Virus record (IMG/VR): IMGVR_UViG_3300021961_000584
Span: 1 to 25,219 of that record
DNA from: a virus
DNA: 25,219 nt
Direction: 5' to 3' (one strand)
Shown here: one piece after another, positions 5,691 to 15,284 of the stretch
How positions within the stretch are numbered: position 1 is the stretch's first letter
Layout of the letters: every line of letters begins with the position of its first letter
Notes under the pieces: model-generated
Databases searched by the model: none
Told to the model about the DNA's origin: nothing
Seen by the model: only the letters and a program-made list of their open reading frames with translations
Made by a program: the position numbers and the translations under genes

Positions 5691-5693
5691 TGT

Positions 5694-5816
5694 TTATTTT
5701 TTTATTTCAATTATTGCTTGCAATATTGTTGCAACATCTTGTAAATTATAAACCCCTTTTTGAGTTGCCGCATTTAACGCTTGTTCAATTATTTGTATTG
5801 CTTGTGCTTTTTCCAT
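5694..5816 (-). CDS. Very small helical protein (40 aa)
   Basis: A 40-residue frame, MEKAQAIQIIEQALNAATQK at the N-terminus, then GVYNLQDVATILQAIIEIKK. It is two amphipathic helices with a short turn. It starts at the stop codon of the previous gene (TAATG, 1-nt overlap) and ends 3 nt before the next, which supports translation. Many Bacteroidetes phages carry such short helical proteins between fibre genes. Function unknown. Confidence 0.6.
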   Translation of the reverse strand: MEKAQAIQIIEQALNAATQKGVYNLQDVATILQAIIEIKK

Positions 5817-6109
5817 TATGCAAGGTCTATTGTTACACCAAATCCCAATTCTTCAAGTTTTGATTTTACTACCTCATGAATAGTTGCAAGGTCTTGGTTT
5901 TGTGTTGCATCTAAAACCAATGGCATATTTTCGGGAATGTTAGTTGCTATTGTTTTATAAGCCAAAACATCTGCCTTATTCAATCCCGTTAATAATACAC
6001 ATTGAACTTTATTGCCATCGGCAACCGCAATATATTGCAATCGAGCATAAATTTGTGGTGCTGAAATTTCGGTATTTTTGATTTTAGCGTTGTCTATAAG
6101 TAAAGCCAT
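5816..6109 (-). CDS. Hypothetical small tail-region protein
   Basis: 97 residues starting MALLIDNAKIKNTEISAPQI. Mixed alpha/beta composition, ending LEELGFGVTIDLA. Not recognised. It follows the 400-residue fibre-like protein by 21 nt and is coupled to the 40-residue gene. A small fibre-attachment or assembly role is a guess from context. Confidence 0.62.
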   Translation of the reverse strand: MALLIDNAKIKNTEISAPQIYARLQYIAVADGNKVQCVLLTGLNKADVLAYKTIATNIPENMPLVLDATQNQDLATIHEVVKSKLEELGFGVTIDLA

Positions 6110-6130
6110 TTTTTTATTTTTTATTTATTA

Positions 6131-7333
6131 TTAATATGTGTATAAAGGTATCATATATTCTCCCCAATCATCTGCAATAATTTTCAACCATTTATTTGCT
6201 TGTACTAAACCATTTGTTGGGTAATCTAAAAACATATATGGATTTTCAACTATTAAATTTGATGCATTTATAACGACACTTGAAGAACCAGCATACAAAT
6301 TTACATTTCCACCAGCAATAGCGATATTTGAGCCACTCATTGCATCACGCATTTGAAATAATTGCATTGGTTTATCTCTAATAAATTCGGGGAAATTGGG
6401 ATTATCACCCGTATTTAAACCGAATAAACCTTGACCACCATCAACCCAAAGCCCACTTGATGAGAAATTGTTAAACGCTTCTTTGTTACCAATTCCGTAA
6501 TTTTCAATTACCAAATCGGTAAATATCGAACTTTGACCGCCTCCCGATTGAATATCAACTTTCATCGTATTCGTTGTGCGTATTTCAAACAATCCAAAAT
6601 AATCGTTTTGCTGAATTACGCTATCAGCAAAAACACCTCCATTGTTGTATGGCAAAAAGCCACTTGTCGGGTTAGTTCCACCACCTAAATTGCTTTTTAA
6701 TGTGTCTAAAGTTAGCCTTTTCCAAATCTCTTGTGTTTCATCTAAAAACAAAAATGAATCCTCATCTTGTGGCGTGGTGTAATTATCACTTGTTACGTTG
6801 TGCAATTCCTCTAATTCATAGCCGTTTTGTATGTTGTAAACAATGCGCCCATTACCATTTTGAGAGCGTGTAACAATACCAATAAAAACCGCGTGTAAAG
6901 GTGTTTGTGGCTCACTTGTTGTTACTTGCCCGTCAACATTAGAAAGCCAAAGTTTATCGCCAACATTAAATGCGCTTGTATCTAGGTTGTCAACTTCACC
7001 CACTTGCACAATTAAACCAACCGCCCCGTTTGCAACATCATCGTAAACCGCACCAATTGTTTTGCTTGATGTTAATTCAGTTGTTGCGTTTGCCAAATCC
7101 GCGTGTGGGTAATTAGCGCTTGAGGATGATGAGCGTAAATATACAATTGTTCCTTTAGGAATTGTAAAACCCAAATCATTCTCAAATTGAAAAGAAAGGT
7201 AATTTTTACCAATCGCGCCACCTTTAATTTTAGCGGTGCGGTATTGGGTACCATCCCAATAATCAATGTCTAAAAAATCATCAGCGCCCAACTCGGTGCG
7301 CTCAATTGGGTATTGGTTTATTTGTAATCCCAT
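6131..7333 (-). CDS. Tail fibre / receptor-binding-like protein
   Basis: 400 residues. The N-terminus MGLQINQYPIERTELGADDF and the following segment (DIDYWDGTQYRTAKIKGGAI) read like the virion-attachment part of Bacteroidetes phage fibres. A beta-rich domain with GDKLWLSNVDGQVTTSEP occupies about residues 60-170. A region ending KSNLGGGTNPTSG marks the junction to a repetitive, beta-helix-like C-terminal half rich in N/G/S (about 225-380), ending in an aromatic tail (GEYMIPLYTY). I infer a trimeric fibre or receptor-binding protein. No chaperone gene is obvious next to it, although the 97- and 40-residue genes directly downstream could serve. Confidence 0.55.
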   Translation of the reverse strand: MGLQINQYPIERTELGADDFLDIDYWDGTQYRTAKIKGGAIGKNYLSFQFENDLGFTIPKGTIVYLRSSSSSANYPHADLANATTELTSSKTIGAVYDDVANGAVGLIVQVGEVDNLDTSAFNVGDKLWLSNVDGQVTTSEPQTPLHAVFIGIVTRSQNGNGRIVYNIQNGYELEELHNVTSDNYTTPQDEDSFLFLDETQEIWKRLTLDTLKSNLGGGTNPTSGFLPYNNGGVFADSVIQQNDYFGLFEIRTTNTMKVDIQSGGGQSSIFTDLVIENYGIGNKEAFNNFSSSGLWVDGGQGLFGLNTGDNPNFPEFIRDKPMQLFQMRDAMSGSNIAIAGGNVNLYAGSSSVVINASNLIVENPYMFLDYPTNGLVQANKWLKIIADDWGEYMIPLYTY

Positions 7334-7335
7334 TT

Positions 7336-9573
7336 TTAACTTGTTACTTTGTTAATATTTTCGGTTGTTATTTTATCCTCAAAAGTGGTTGTTGATTTTT
7401 GAATTGGCAACAAATCACAATTTTGCTTAATCTTTGATGTAAATTTAGCCATATTTTGAATGTTAATTTTATTTGTGTCAAAATAACATTCGATTTTGGC
7501 AATTGTAGGCGTTGGAAATGATAATGTTGCAACGCTCCCAACAATCGGTGTAAGTGGGTTGTTTTGGTTGTTATCAAAATCAATTATTGTTGAGCAAATC
7601 CAACGCGGTGCGCTCTCTTTTGGCTCAATTGTAATCATGCCCCATGTGGCGCCTTGCTCCCAATCCCCCGCCAATGATTCATGGGTTGAAACAACTTTCA
7701 TCATTTCGCCTTGAATGATTGAGTTTACAACTTGACCCGTTGAAACCCTTACCAACTCAATTTGACTCACAATATTATCATTATGGTTATATGGCAATAA
7801 TTCCATTTCGCTAAATGACACAAATGACAACCCGTTTTGTATTGATTCAATTTTAACCCTAACCGACCAATCACCGATGTTTTCGTAATTTAACCAATCC
7901 TTGTTTTGATTTGGGTAAAAATCACCATTTGCATTTGCTTGTTGCAACCAATATTCCCAACGAATCAAAAAAGGAAAATGCAAACGCATGCCGTATTGCG
8001 AACCCGTATCAATTCCCGAATCACGCCAAAAACGCGCGGTGCGTTTAACACTTGTTGTTGGCAATATTGAATTTACTTGTGCATTAACATCAATTGGCAT
8101 TACGCCGTTTTGCATTGGTATTTGCGTTAAATCAAATGTTACATTTTGCAAATCAAATGATTCACCCGTTACATAATTATGCGCTTCAACAATGGCATTA
8201 AATTGGCTCATTGTGGTGCCATTATCAACCAAGAATGAACAAAAATATGCAACATCATCCTCAATATTACATGTGTACCTTTCAACATTACCAATGTATG
8301 TATCATTGTTATATGAATGGTCATCAAATGCGCTTGTTTCTAGGGTTAAATAACCACCAACGGGTACGTTTTCAACTAGCATTGCATTATGCAAAAGCAA
8401 ATTCATGTTGCCAACTTTCAACCATGCATAAAATAAGCGGTCTTGCTCGGGTAAATTCTGCATGAATTGCGTATATAACGCATCGGGCGTGAATTTTATT
8501 TGTGCATCGTATATGTTACCACCAACGTTTGTAAATGATAAAACCTCCAATGACATTGTACCACCATTTGGTAACGCCTCACCAACCATTACACCAATGG
8601 GTTGTTGTGATGTTAAAATGCCCGTTAACGTTGATTGATTCGGGAAAACGTTTTTGTAATATGAATCATTTTGTGGTATGTATGCAAAGCCAACCGCACG
8701 CTCATTTGAGCCACTTTCAAATGTGATTGTTGCAATTGTTGGTTGGTCAAAATATATTTCATCAATTCCTTGAATCAATGTTGCATCAACAACATCTTGG
8801 TTGTATGGCTCATCAAACCATCCCGAATCAGCGTTTTCACTTATTACCAATGTTTGGTTGGCAAACGGCTCACCAAGTAATGATTGCCAAGCGGTTTCAA
8901 TATACACTTTTAAACATTGGTTTGTTGAAAACCATTGCTCGTTATAAATACCACTATTAACAACCTCAACATCCAAAAAATATGTGCGGTAAATACCCGA
9001 TGCGCCACCAAATGTTAATGTGGCGTTATAAGCAAATTGACCGCTTTGTTTATTTACAAAACTAGGCAAATAAGGTGATGGTGTTGTTAGGTCAAAAACA
9101 CATTGTGTTGCCTCACCATCAATTAATGAAAGCGCATTGCCTTGGGTGCCATTAGCAACATGATTGATTGACATTCTCATGCCTTGGCGTGTTCTGCCAT
9201 CAACCGCAATCACCATTATTTCACCCGCCGTAAAATCGTACCATGTGGGTATTGAATTGACATCAATTTGGTTGCCGTTAACAGACACACATAATGTTGT
9301 CCATGATGTTATTAAGCCACCGCCCGAGTTGTGTTTTTCAAATAATATTGTATCACCAACCCGAAACCCCTCATCCTCAAAAGAGCCACCAACCCATGTA
9401 ACAATGTTATTTATTGGGTCAAGTGATAAAGTAACCAATGGTGATGTTTGAACACTAATTGATTCCTTTAGCGTTAAACGCAAATATTGCTTATCACCCG
9501 CGTTGCTTTTGTAAAAATTGCGGATGTTGCCAAAAATATCAGTGTACTCTCTATTTTGTAAGATTATTGGCAT
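7336..9573 (-). CDS. Large baseplate / tail-tip protein
   Basis: 745 residues, beta-rich throughout, with Ig-like or jelly-roll-looking segments (for example LRLTLKESISVQTSP near residue 35 and AYNATLTFGGASGIYRTYF near 180) and many Trp/Tyr residues. No enzymatic motif seen. It lies between the hub-like protein and the fibre-like protein, where siphoviruses keep baseplate upper proteins. The gene starts 23 nt inside the preceding 72-residue gene and is followed after 2 nt by the fibre gene. Structural role likely; exact part unknown. Confidence 0.55.
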   Translation of the reverse strand: MPIILQNREYTDIFGNIRNFYKSNAGDKQYLRLTLKESISVQTSPLVTLSLDPINNIVTWVGGSFEDEGFRVGDTILFEKHNSGGGLITSWTTLCVSVNGNQIDVNSIPTWYDFTAGEIMVIAVDGRTRQGMRMSINHVANGTQGNALSLIDGEATQCVFDLTTPSPYLPSFVNKQSGQFAYNATLTFGGASGIYRTYFLDVEVVNSGIYNEQWFSTNQCLKVYIETAWQSLLGEPFANQTLVISENADSGWFDEPYNQDVVDATLIQGIDEIYFDQPTIATITFESGSNERAVGFAYIPQNDSYYKNVFPNQSTLTGILTSQQPIGVMVGEALPNGGTMSLEVLSFTNVGGNIYDAQIKFTPDALYTQFMQNLPEQDRLFYAWLKVGNMNLLLHNAMLVENVPVGGYLTLETSAFDDHSYNNDTYIGNVERYTCNIEDDVAYFCSFLVDNGTTMSQFNAIVEAHNYVTGESFDLQNVTFDLTQIPMQNGVMPIDVNAQVNSILPTTSVKRTARFWRDSGIDTGSQYGMRLHFPFLIRWEYWLQQANANGDFYPNQNKDWLNYENIGDWSVRVKIESIQNGLSFVSFSEMELLPYNHNDNIVSQIELVRVSTGQVVNSIIQGEMMKVVSTHESLAGDWEQGATWGMITIEPKESAPRWICSTIIDFDNNQNNPLTPIVGSVATLSFPTPTIAKIECYFDTNKINIQNMAKFTSKIKQNCDLLPIQKSTTTFEDKITTENINKVTS

Positions 9574-9769
9574 ATTTTTCCATTAAATCGTTTATCTTTT
9601 GCGGGTCGTTATTTTTCAATGCGTTCATTGTATCATTTACATCACGCATGATTTCATCCGCTTTTTGTGGCTCATCTTTTGCCAAAATGTTGAGAATCTC
9701 ATTGTTTTTTTGCAATAACAATTCAAGATTTTTTGTTGTTTGCTCAACTATTTTTAACAACTCATCCAT
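9551..9769 (-). CDS. Small coiled-coil protein
   Basis: 72 residues, almost entirely charged and helical: MDELLKIVEQTTKNLELLLQ at the start, then heptad-like L/I spacing, two DPQK motifs (DEPQKADEIM, NDPQKINDLM). Likely a coiled coil. It overlaps the hub-like gene by 1 nt and the 745-residue gene by 23 nt. It may be an assembly factor or a small tail-tip component; not recognised. Confidence 0.65.
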   Translation of the reverse strand: MDELLKIVEQTTKNLELLLQKNNEILNILAKDEPQKADEIMRDVNDTMNALKNNDPQKINDLMEKYANNLTK

Positions 9770-11505
9770 TAGTTTATTTTTAAAATTTCAACCTTTGTAT
9801 TTGCCCAATTTGAGCGCTCGCGGTAAGTGATTTGTGCAAATGATTTTTCATCAATCCATTCAATTTTTAGAATCTCGCAAATCACCCCGTTGATATACGC
9901 CCAATTAATATCTTGTAAAGTTACGAAATCTTGATGTGTTAGCATCACTCTCGCGTTTTCTTTAATGATGTAATCATTTTTGTTTATCGCGTTAATGTAA
10001 TGGAATTTATCCCATAATGCCGTTGCGCTTGCCTCATCAATGTATGTTGATGCTTGCACATATGAACCAACTTTGAATTGATTTAATTTGGCGTAAAGCG
10101 CTTTAGATACACCATAAAATTCTTGGCTTATCTGCATGGCATTTTTACGCTCACCTATTTGCACGGCAAAAGACGTACCGCCACCAAAAACACCCGTTAC
10201 CGAATCAATCAATGTAAAAAATCCCTTTCCTAGCGATTCAACCCAATTTAATTTGTCTTTGCGTTTGGCTAGGGCAAAAGGTATATTGACCTCATTTAAA
10301 CCCTTTAGCAACACCAAATCATTATTTGTAATGGCAAATGATGGCTCGGTTGAATATTCGGCATCATGCGCATCGTAAACCTCCGCATCTAGCGTGTGCA
10401 AATCTGCAAAATCGGTTTGATAGTGCAAATAATATCTTTTCCATGATTCGCTAGTTAGGTATGAATATTCATCATCTCGGTTGCCTTGCAATGTTAATGA
10501 TGGAATTAATGAATTTGTTGCAATGGTTTGTAAATAATCACGCCTTTCAACGCGCACAACATTGCCAATTATAAACGTTTTGGCATTAAACATTGTTTCA
10601 AGAGCGCTTACAAATGCACCAAGTGTTGGTGTTGTATCACTCGCGCTTGGGTAACCATTGTTAAAAGATGTACCCGCAAATGTTTGCGTTACCGCATCAA
10701 AAATTGTTTCACGCCCTTTAATTAATGGCACGGGGCATAAAACCCAATTATCATCAATTGTGTTTGATTCGTATTGATAACCCAAATACTCGCATGATTT
10801 GCGCATTAATTCGTTAAATGATATTCCCTTTAAATTTCTCAACGGAGGAAAAACCAATTGAATCATTTGATTTGCCAATTTGATTACCGCAATCAACACC
10901 GCTGATGTATAAATTAATTGTGCGGTTGCCTTTAAACTTGCTTGTATTATGGCACCCGTGTTTGGTATTGGTATTGGTATTAAAATTGGAATTGATGCGT
11001 TTATAACATCCGCAATTGCGGTTGATAAATCTTTGACCGCTTGTATTAATTCCTTGGTCATTACATAACCCGCAATGGCTAATTGCAACGCAACCTCGGC
11101 TTGGTTATCTTTTACAATGAAATATGGTACATTGTATGTGTCATAATTAACACCTTTTGATACCATGTTTTCAAATGACAAACCATTGATGCGCTCAAAA
11201 AATGAATCAACATTTTTGCGCCTCTTTAATTTTACCTCGATTTCGTGTTGCCTAACCTTAACATCCTCTAGCAAATCAATGTAATATTCCAATGTGATGC
11301 CATCAACCTCAACTTGGTACGGCAAACCCTCAAATAAACCAACATTTGCAATGTGTTGCTTTACGATTTCAAAACCATCAAGTGGTAAAATAACGCTATC
11401 AACATTCAGCGCCAACACATCGGGGTTACCGCTAAAATCACTCACAACACCGATTGATTCGCGGTTGCGCGGTGTTATCTCTTGCCCGTTTATAAAATGC
11501 CTCAT
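9769..11505 (-). CDS. Tail hub / Tal-like protein
   Basis: 578 residues, directly downstream of the tape measure gene, where siphoviruses encode distal tail and tail-associated proteins. The N-terminal part (about 1-110) is beta-rich, with DFSGNPDVLALNVDSVILP and LKRRKNVDSFFERIN. Residues about 166-220 are unusually hydrophobic, including PILIPIPIP (173-181) and a second helix (LIYTSAVLIAVIKLANQMI), which could be buried in the virion or inserted into the host membrane. Later segments (YLGYQYESNT, LHTLDAEVYDAHDAEY) are not diagnostic. The start overlaps the tape measure stop by 4 nt. The role is inferred from position. Confidence 0.58.
   Translation of the reverse strand: MRHFINGQEITPRNRESIGVVSDFSGNPDVLALNVDSVILPLDGFEIVKQHIANVGLFEGLPYQVEVDGITLEYYIDLLEDVKVRQHEIEVKLKRRKNVDSFFERINGLSFENMVSKGVNYDTYNVPYFIVKDNQAEVALQLAIAGYVMTKELIQAVKDLSTAIADVINASIPILIPIPIPNTGAIIQASLKATAQLIYTSAVLIAVIKLANQMIQLVFPPLRNLKGISFNELMRKSCEYLGYQYESNTIDDNWVLCPVPLIKGRETIFDAVTQTFAGTSFNNGYPSASDTTPTLGAFVSALETMFNAKTFIIGNVVRVERRDYLQTIATNSLIPSLTLQGNRDDEYSYLTSESWKRYYLHYQTDFADLHTLDAEVYDAHDAEYSTEPSFAITNNDLVLLKGLNEVNIPFALAKRKDKLNWVESLGKGFFTLIDSVTGVFGGGTSFAVQIGERKNAMQISQEFYGVSKALYAKLNQFKVGSYVQASTYIDEASATALWDKFHYINAINKNDYIIKENARVMLTHQDFVTLQDINWAYINGVICEILKIEWIDEKSFAQITYRERSNWANTKVEILKIN
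10964..10981. repeat. GGTATT triplet repeat in hub gene
   Basis: Three tandem GGTATT hexamers encode the alternating Ile-Pro run of the hydrophobic segment. Like the repeat at 308-337, unit changes keep the reading frame. Confidence 0.7.
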
Positions 11506-14500
11506 TTTCTTACTTTGTAGCGGTTGTATGTTGTTGTTTTTCCGCTTGTTTTGCTCTCAACAATTTCAACAACACTTTGTGTGATTTGACCAAGTGCAAT
11601 GTTTGTTTCGGGTTTGTCTTTAATTACACTCTTTAAATCTTTAATTTCATTAACTAGTACTGCCAATTCAAGTGCGCTTTGCGGTTGCCCGTTTGATTCA
11701 ACAAATTTGCCGTTGTTATATTCTTGGGCAACGCGTGCCAAATCCGTGTTTGATAGGTTACCAATTTTCTCATTTAATGATTTAGGTACAACCCTTTCAT
11801 TTGGGTGTAAAATAGCATGAAAACCGCCTTTACCATCAACACCATTGCCATTTTTCCCCGTGTCTTCGGTACCATCAAAGAACGTTGGTAATGATGCAAT
11901 AAATTGTTGCAATAATGTGGTGTCGCGTATGGTTTCGGCAAGTGGATTTTTTGAGCCACCCTCAACTTTATTTGAATAAGTTGAATAAACCGATTCCGCT
12001 AATTTGATGCGTTGTTGGCGTTTTGCCTCGCGCTCTTTTTTGCGGTTTGCTTCATCAATAATTCTTTGTTGCTCTGCCAATGATTGTTGCGCATCAATGT
12101 TTCCTTGGGCGCTCAATTCTCGGTAATAATCCAATTGTTGTTGCGCTTTGTTCATCTCGGCATCAATTTGCTCAACTCTTTTTTCACTTTGCTTAACCAA
12201 CCAATCCGTTGTTTGTTTAATGATTTCACGTTTGGCGCTTTCACGCTCTTTTAAATCATCCAACTCTTGTTTGTTTGCATCTTTTGAATCATCTAATGAT
12301 TCCTTTGTAAATCCTTTTTGCGCATCTAGCAATTCTTTTTCAAGGTCAATTTTAAACTCAACCGCATCACTTTCCAATGCATTGATTTCATCGGTTGCTC
12401 TCTCTGCAATAATTTTCTTTTTTAGTTCAATGTCTTTTTTGCGCTCAATTTCTTGCATGTCTAATTCTGCAAGTTGCGTTTGGAAATTTTTATTGATTTC
12501 TAATTTTGCATTATTTGCATTTTTGGCACCCTCGGTTTCTTTTAAAAGTTTATCGCGCTCATCAATTAGGTCTTGTAAGCGCGTTTGTTGATTGTAGTTG
12601 TATTCATCTTCAATTGCTTTCAATTCTGCATCTCTGCGTTGCTCAATTGCGCCTTTTTCGATGTTTAATTTTTCGGTTGCTAATTCCTCAACCTTTGCCA
12701 ATGAAAATTGCCCCGTTTCTTCGACTAATTTTTTTTGTGCCTCAACCTCTTTTTCAATCTCTTTTTCTAGCGCTAATTTTTGGCGCTCTTGCTCAATTAC
12801 AACCAATTCTTGCATCAAATCATTGTATTGGCTCACATAATCATTTAATTCTTTAAACTCGCTCTTTGCCTCGCGTGTAACCTTGGTTGTTTTCTCGGTT
12901 TCTTTGTTCATTGCGTTAACCTCGCTTGTTGCATCCAATACAACCTCACTTGCAACATCAAACTCATTGTTGTATGCGGTTAAACTTGTATTTGATGCGC
13001 TTATTGAACCATTTACCGAACGTATGGCATCCTCAACCGAGCCGTATTTTTCAACAACTTGCTTGTATCTTTTCCTTTCATCATTTGACATGTTCATCAA
13101 ACCACCCTTAAATGCGGTTTGCAATGATTGCAAATCGGTTAATTGTTGTTTGTAACCCTCTTTGCGTTGTTGAACAACTTTAATGTCATTTTGTATTTGT
13201 GCTTTTGTTGCTTTGTTTATCGCCTCTTTTTGTTTTAAAAATTCTTTTTCGGTTATTTTACCCTCATTTCGTTGGCGTTGCAATTCGTTAATTTGTTTCT
13301 CTGCATCTTTTGTGCGGTCGGTGTTGCGTTTATCCGCACGTTTTTGCGCCTTGGCGTTGTATGCCTCGGTGATTGCTTGTTGCTCGCGTGCCTCTTTTGC
13401 ACCGCTTGCAATGTCGTAAAATGCTTGGGCAACCTCAACCAATACGCCAATTATTAACATCCATGGTACCGCATTCATTGCACGCCCCGATTGTTTAACC
13501 GCCTCACCCGATGCTTTAGCCGAGCGAGCCAAATTGATTTGCTCCATGCGATACGCACGGGTCATTGGTATGGATTTAAGCATTGATTGCATGATGTTTT
13601 TTAAACCACCATTCATTACAAATTGCGTTGCATTTAATGCAACCATTGTTGCCTTGTAAAGCGCCCAATATTTAACAACCTTTGCTAGAATATTAAATAT
13701 TGTTTCAAGGTTTTCACTCAACCAAACAACCGCATTTGAAAAACTAGCACCCGCACCGCTCGCGCTATTTACTTTCAAGATATAACCCTCCCATGCGCTC
13801 GTCAACAAATCTAACGCACCGCCAAGGGTATTTAGTTGGGTGTCTGCCATTGCTTTGGCGCTACCCTCCGCCTCATTTAGCGTTTGGCTCAATCCGCTAA
13901 CTTTATCTTGATTTTTAGATAATACCAATAATGCGGTTTGCGCCGAGCGCCCCACCTCATCCATTGCATCGGTTAGCGTTAACCCTTTTGATGATATTTC
14001 TGCTAATGCCTCTTTTACGGGTTTGCCCGTTGATGCCATTTCGGAAAAAATACGGCGTAAAGCGGTACCCGCTGATGACCCTTTAATCCCATTATCAGCC
14101 AACGCACCAAGCATTGCGGTTGTTTCCTCTAAAGTTACACCCGCCGCTTTTGATACGGGCGCAACATATTTCATTGATTCCGCAAAACTTTCCATATCCA
14201 ACGCCGATGTTGAAAATGATTTTGCCATTACATCATTAACGCGTTGCATTTCGCTAGCATTTAAGCCAAACGCACGCAATGTTGACCCCGCAACCTCTGC
14301 GCTTCGTGCTAAATCGGTACCCGTTGCCCCCGCTAATGATAACGTTGATTCGGTTGCGTTTAATATTTCCGTTTCGTTAAAACCTAGTTTTGCAAATTCC
14401 GTTTGCAATTGCGCAACTTGACCCGCGGTAAATCTAGTTGTTGCACCAAGACGTTTTGCATCATCACTTAATGCAACAATTTTATCTTGAGTTGTGCCAA

Positions 14501-15284
14501 GTACGGATGCTAAATTTGCAACACCTTGGTCAAATTCTTTAATGGCGCCAAATGCCGAGCGAACAATTGTAGATAAACCAAATGCAATGCCAAGTTTACC
14601 AAGCATGTTTTGCAAGCCACCCAACGCATTTTGATAATTACCAACGTTTCGGAAATTATCACCAACACTTTTATCAAGTTTTTTTAATTGCGCATCACCT
14701 TGTTGCGCCGAGCGCGTAACCGCTTTATATTGGCTTTCTAGTTTGCGATATTCCGCGGTGTTTTTACGCCCGCTATTTTCTAGCGCTAGCATTTCGGCGC
14801 CTAGGCGCTTTGATTCGTTTTTAAGGTCGCGTGTTGCTTTTTCTAGTTTTTTATATGCGTTTGCCTCGTTTTGAGTGAGTTTAGCGCTTTTTTCCTTTTG
14901 CGCGTTTAATCTTTCCTCTTCTTTTGCTTGTTGTTGCGCCGTGCGCATTTGTTGTTGCGCCGTTTTTTCTTTTTGTTGTGCTAGGCGCTCAAGTTCTTGT
15001 TGCGCTTTTAATGATTGTTGCGTTGCTTGGTCTTTGAGTTTTTCAATCTTAATTGCTTGCTCAACCGCTTTACTAGCATCTTGAGTTGCTTTTGTAAACT
15101 CATTTATGTTTTTGGTTGAATCGAATTTAGCACCGCCAAGCGTTGATTTAATAGTTGTTGAGAGTTGTTTAAACTCTTGGTCAATCTTATTTAATTGCTC
15201 AATTGTTTTTTGTGCGCTCAATCGGATGCCCTCAAATATGTCATCCTTTTCAAATATGTCTTGGCTATTTATCCGCTTTGCCAT
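11502..15284 (-). CDS. Tape measure protein
   Basis: 1260 residues. The N-terminal 210 residues are a long coiled coil rich in Q/K/E/A. About residues 225-430 form the TP901-type tape measure core (GVANLASVLGTTQDKI, LGATTRFTAGQVAQLQTEFA, GIKGSSAGTALRRIF). A hydrophobic helix follows near 600-630 (VPWMLIIGVLVEVAQAFYDI), then about 450 residues of coiled coil. The C-terminal part contains GGFHAILHPNERVVP, a Pro/Glu motif common in tape measure proteins of Bacteroidetes phages. It sets tail length and is ejected with the DNA. By the usual 0.15 nm per residue, the tail would be about 190 nm. It overlaps its upstream neighbour by 20 nt and its downstream one by 4 nt. Confidence 0.92.
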   Translation of the reverse strand: MAKRINSQDIFEKDDIFEGIRLSAQKTIEQLNKIDQEFKQLSTTIKSTLGGAKFDSTKNINEFTKATQDASKAVEQAIKIEKLKDQATQQSLKAQQELERLAQQKEKTAQQQMRTAQQQAKEEERLNAQKEKSAKLTQNEANAYKKLEKATRDLKNESKRLGAEMLALENSGRKNTAEYRKLESQYKAVTRSAQQGDAQLKKLDKSVGDNFRNVGNYQNALGGLQNMLGKLGIAFGLSTIVRSAFGAIKEFDQGVANLASVLGTTQDKIVALSDDAKRLGATTRFTAGQVAQLQTEFAKLGFNETEILNATESTLSLAGATGTDLARSAEVAGSTLRAFGLNASEMQRVNDVMAKSFSTSALDMESFAESMKYVAPVSKAAGVTLEETTAMLGALADNGIKGSSAGTALRRIFSEMASTGKPVKEALAEISSKGLTLTDAMDEVGRSAQTALLVLSKNQDKVSGLSQTLNEAEGSAKAMADTQLNTLGGALDLLTSAWEGYILKVNSASGAGASFSNAVVWLSENLETIFNILAKVVKYWALYKATMVALNATQFVMNGGLKNIMQSMLKSIPMTRAYRMEQINLARSAKASGEAVKQSGRAMNAVPWMLIIGVLVEVAQAFYDIASGAKEAREQQAITEAYNAKAQKRADKRNTDRTKDAEKQINELQRQRNEGKITEKEFLKQKEAINKATKAQIQNDIKVVQQRKEGYKQQLTDLQSLQTAFKGGLMNMSNDERKRYKQVVEKYGSVEDAIRSVNGSISASNTSLTAYNNEFDVASEVVLDATSEVNAMNKETEKTTKVTREAKSEFKELNDYVSQYNDLMQELVVIEQERQKLALEKEIEKEVEAQKKLVEETGQFSLAKVEELATEKLNIEKGAIEQRRDAELKAIEDEYNYNQQTRLQDLIDERDKLLKETEGAKNANNAKLEINKNFQTQLAELDMQEIERKKDIELKKKIIAERATDEINALESDAVEFKIDLEKELLDAQKGFTKESLDDSKDANKQELDDLKERESAKREIIKQTTDWLVKQSEKRVEQIDAEMNKAQQQLDYYRELSAQGNIDAQQSLAEQQRIIDEANRKKEREAKRQQRIKLAESVYSTYSNKVEGGSKNPLAETIRDTTLLQQFIASLPTFFDGTEDTGKNGNGVDGKGGFHAILHPNERVVPKSLNEKIGNLSNTDLARVAQEYNNGKFVESNGQPQSALELAVLVNEIKDLKSVIKDKPETNIALGQITQSVVEIVESKTSGKTTTYNRYKVRK

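Noticed and set aside
6131-6720. Recently exchanged C-terminal half of the fibre-like protein
   Set aside because: Codon choice there reads slightly different to me, but I could not quantify it by eye; the absence of the four tetramers continues through it.
14023-14421. Long plus-strand open frames inside the tape measure, baseplate and capsid genes
   Set aside because: They lie opposite well-supported minus-strand genes, have no leader or promoter, and their sequences show no family features; they are shadows of biased codon use.
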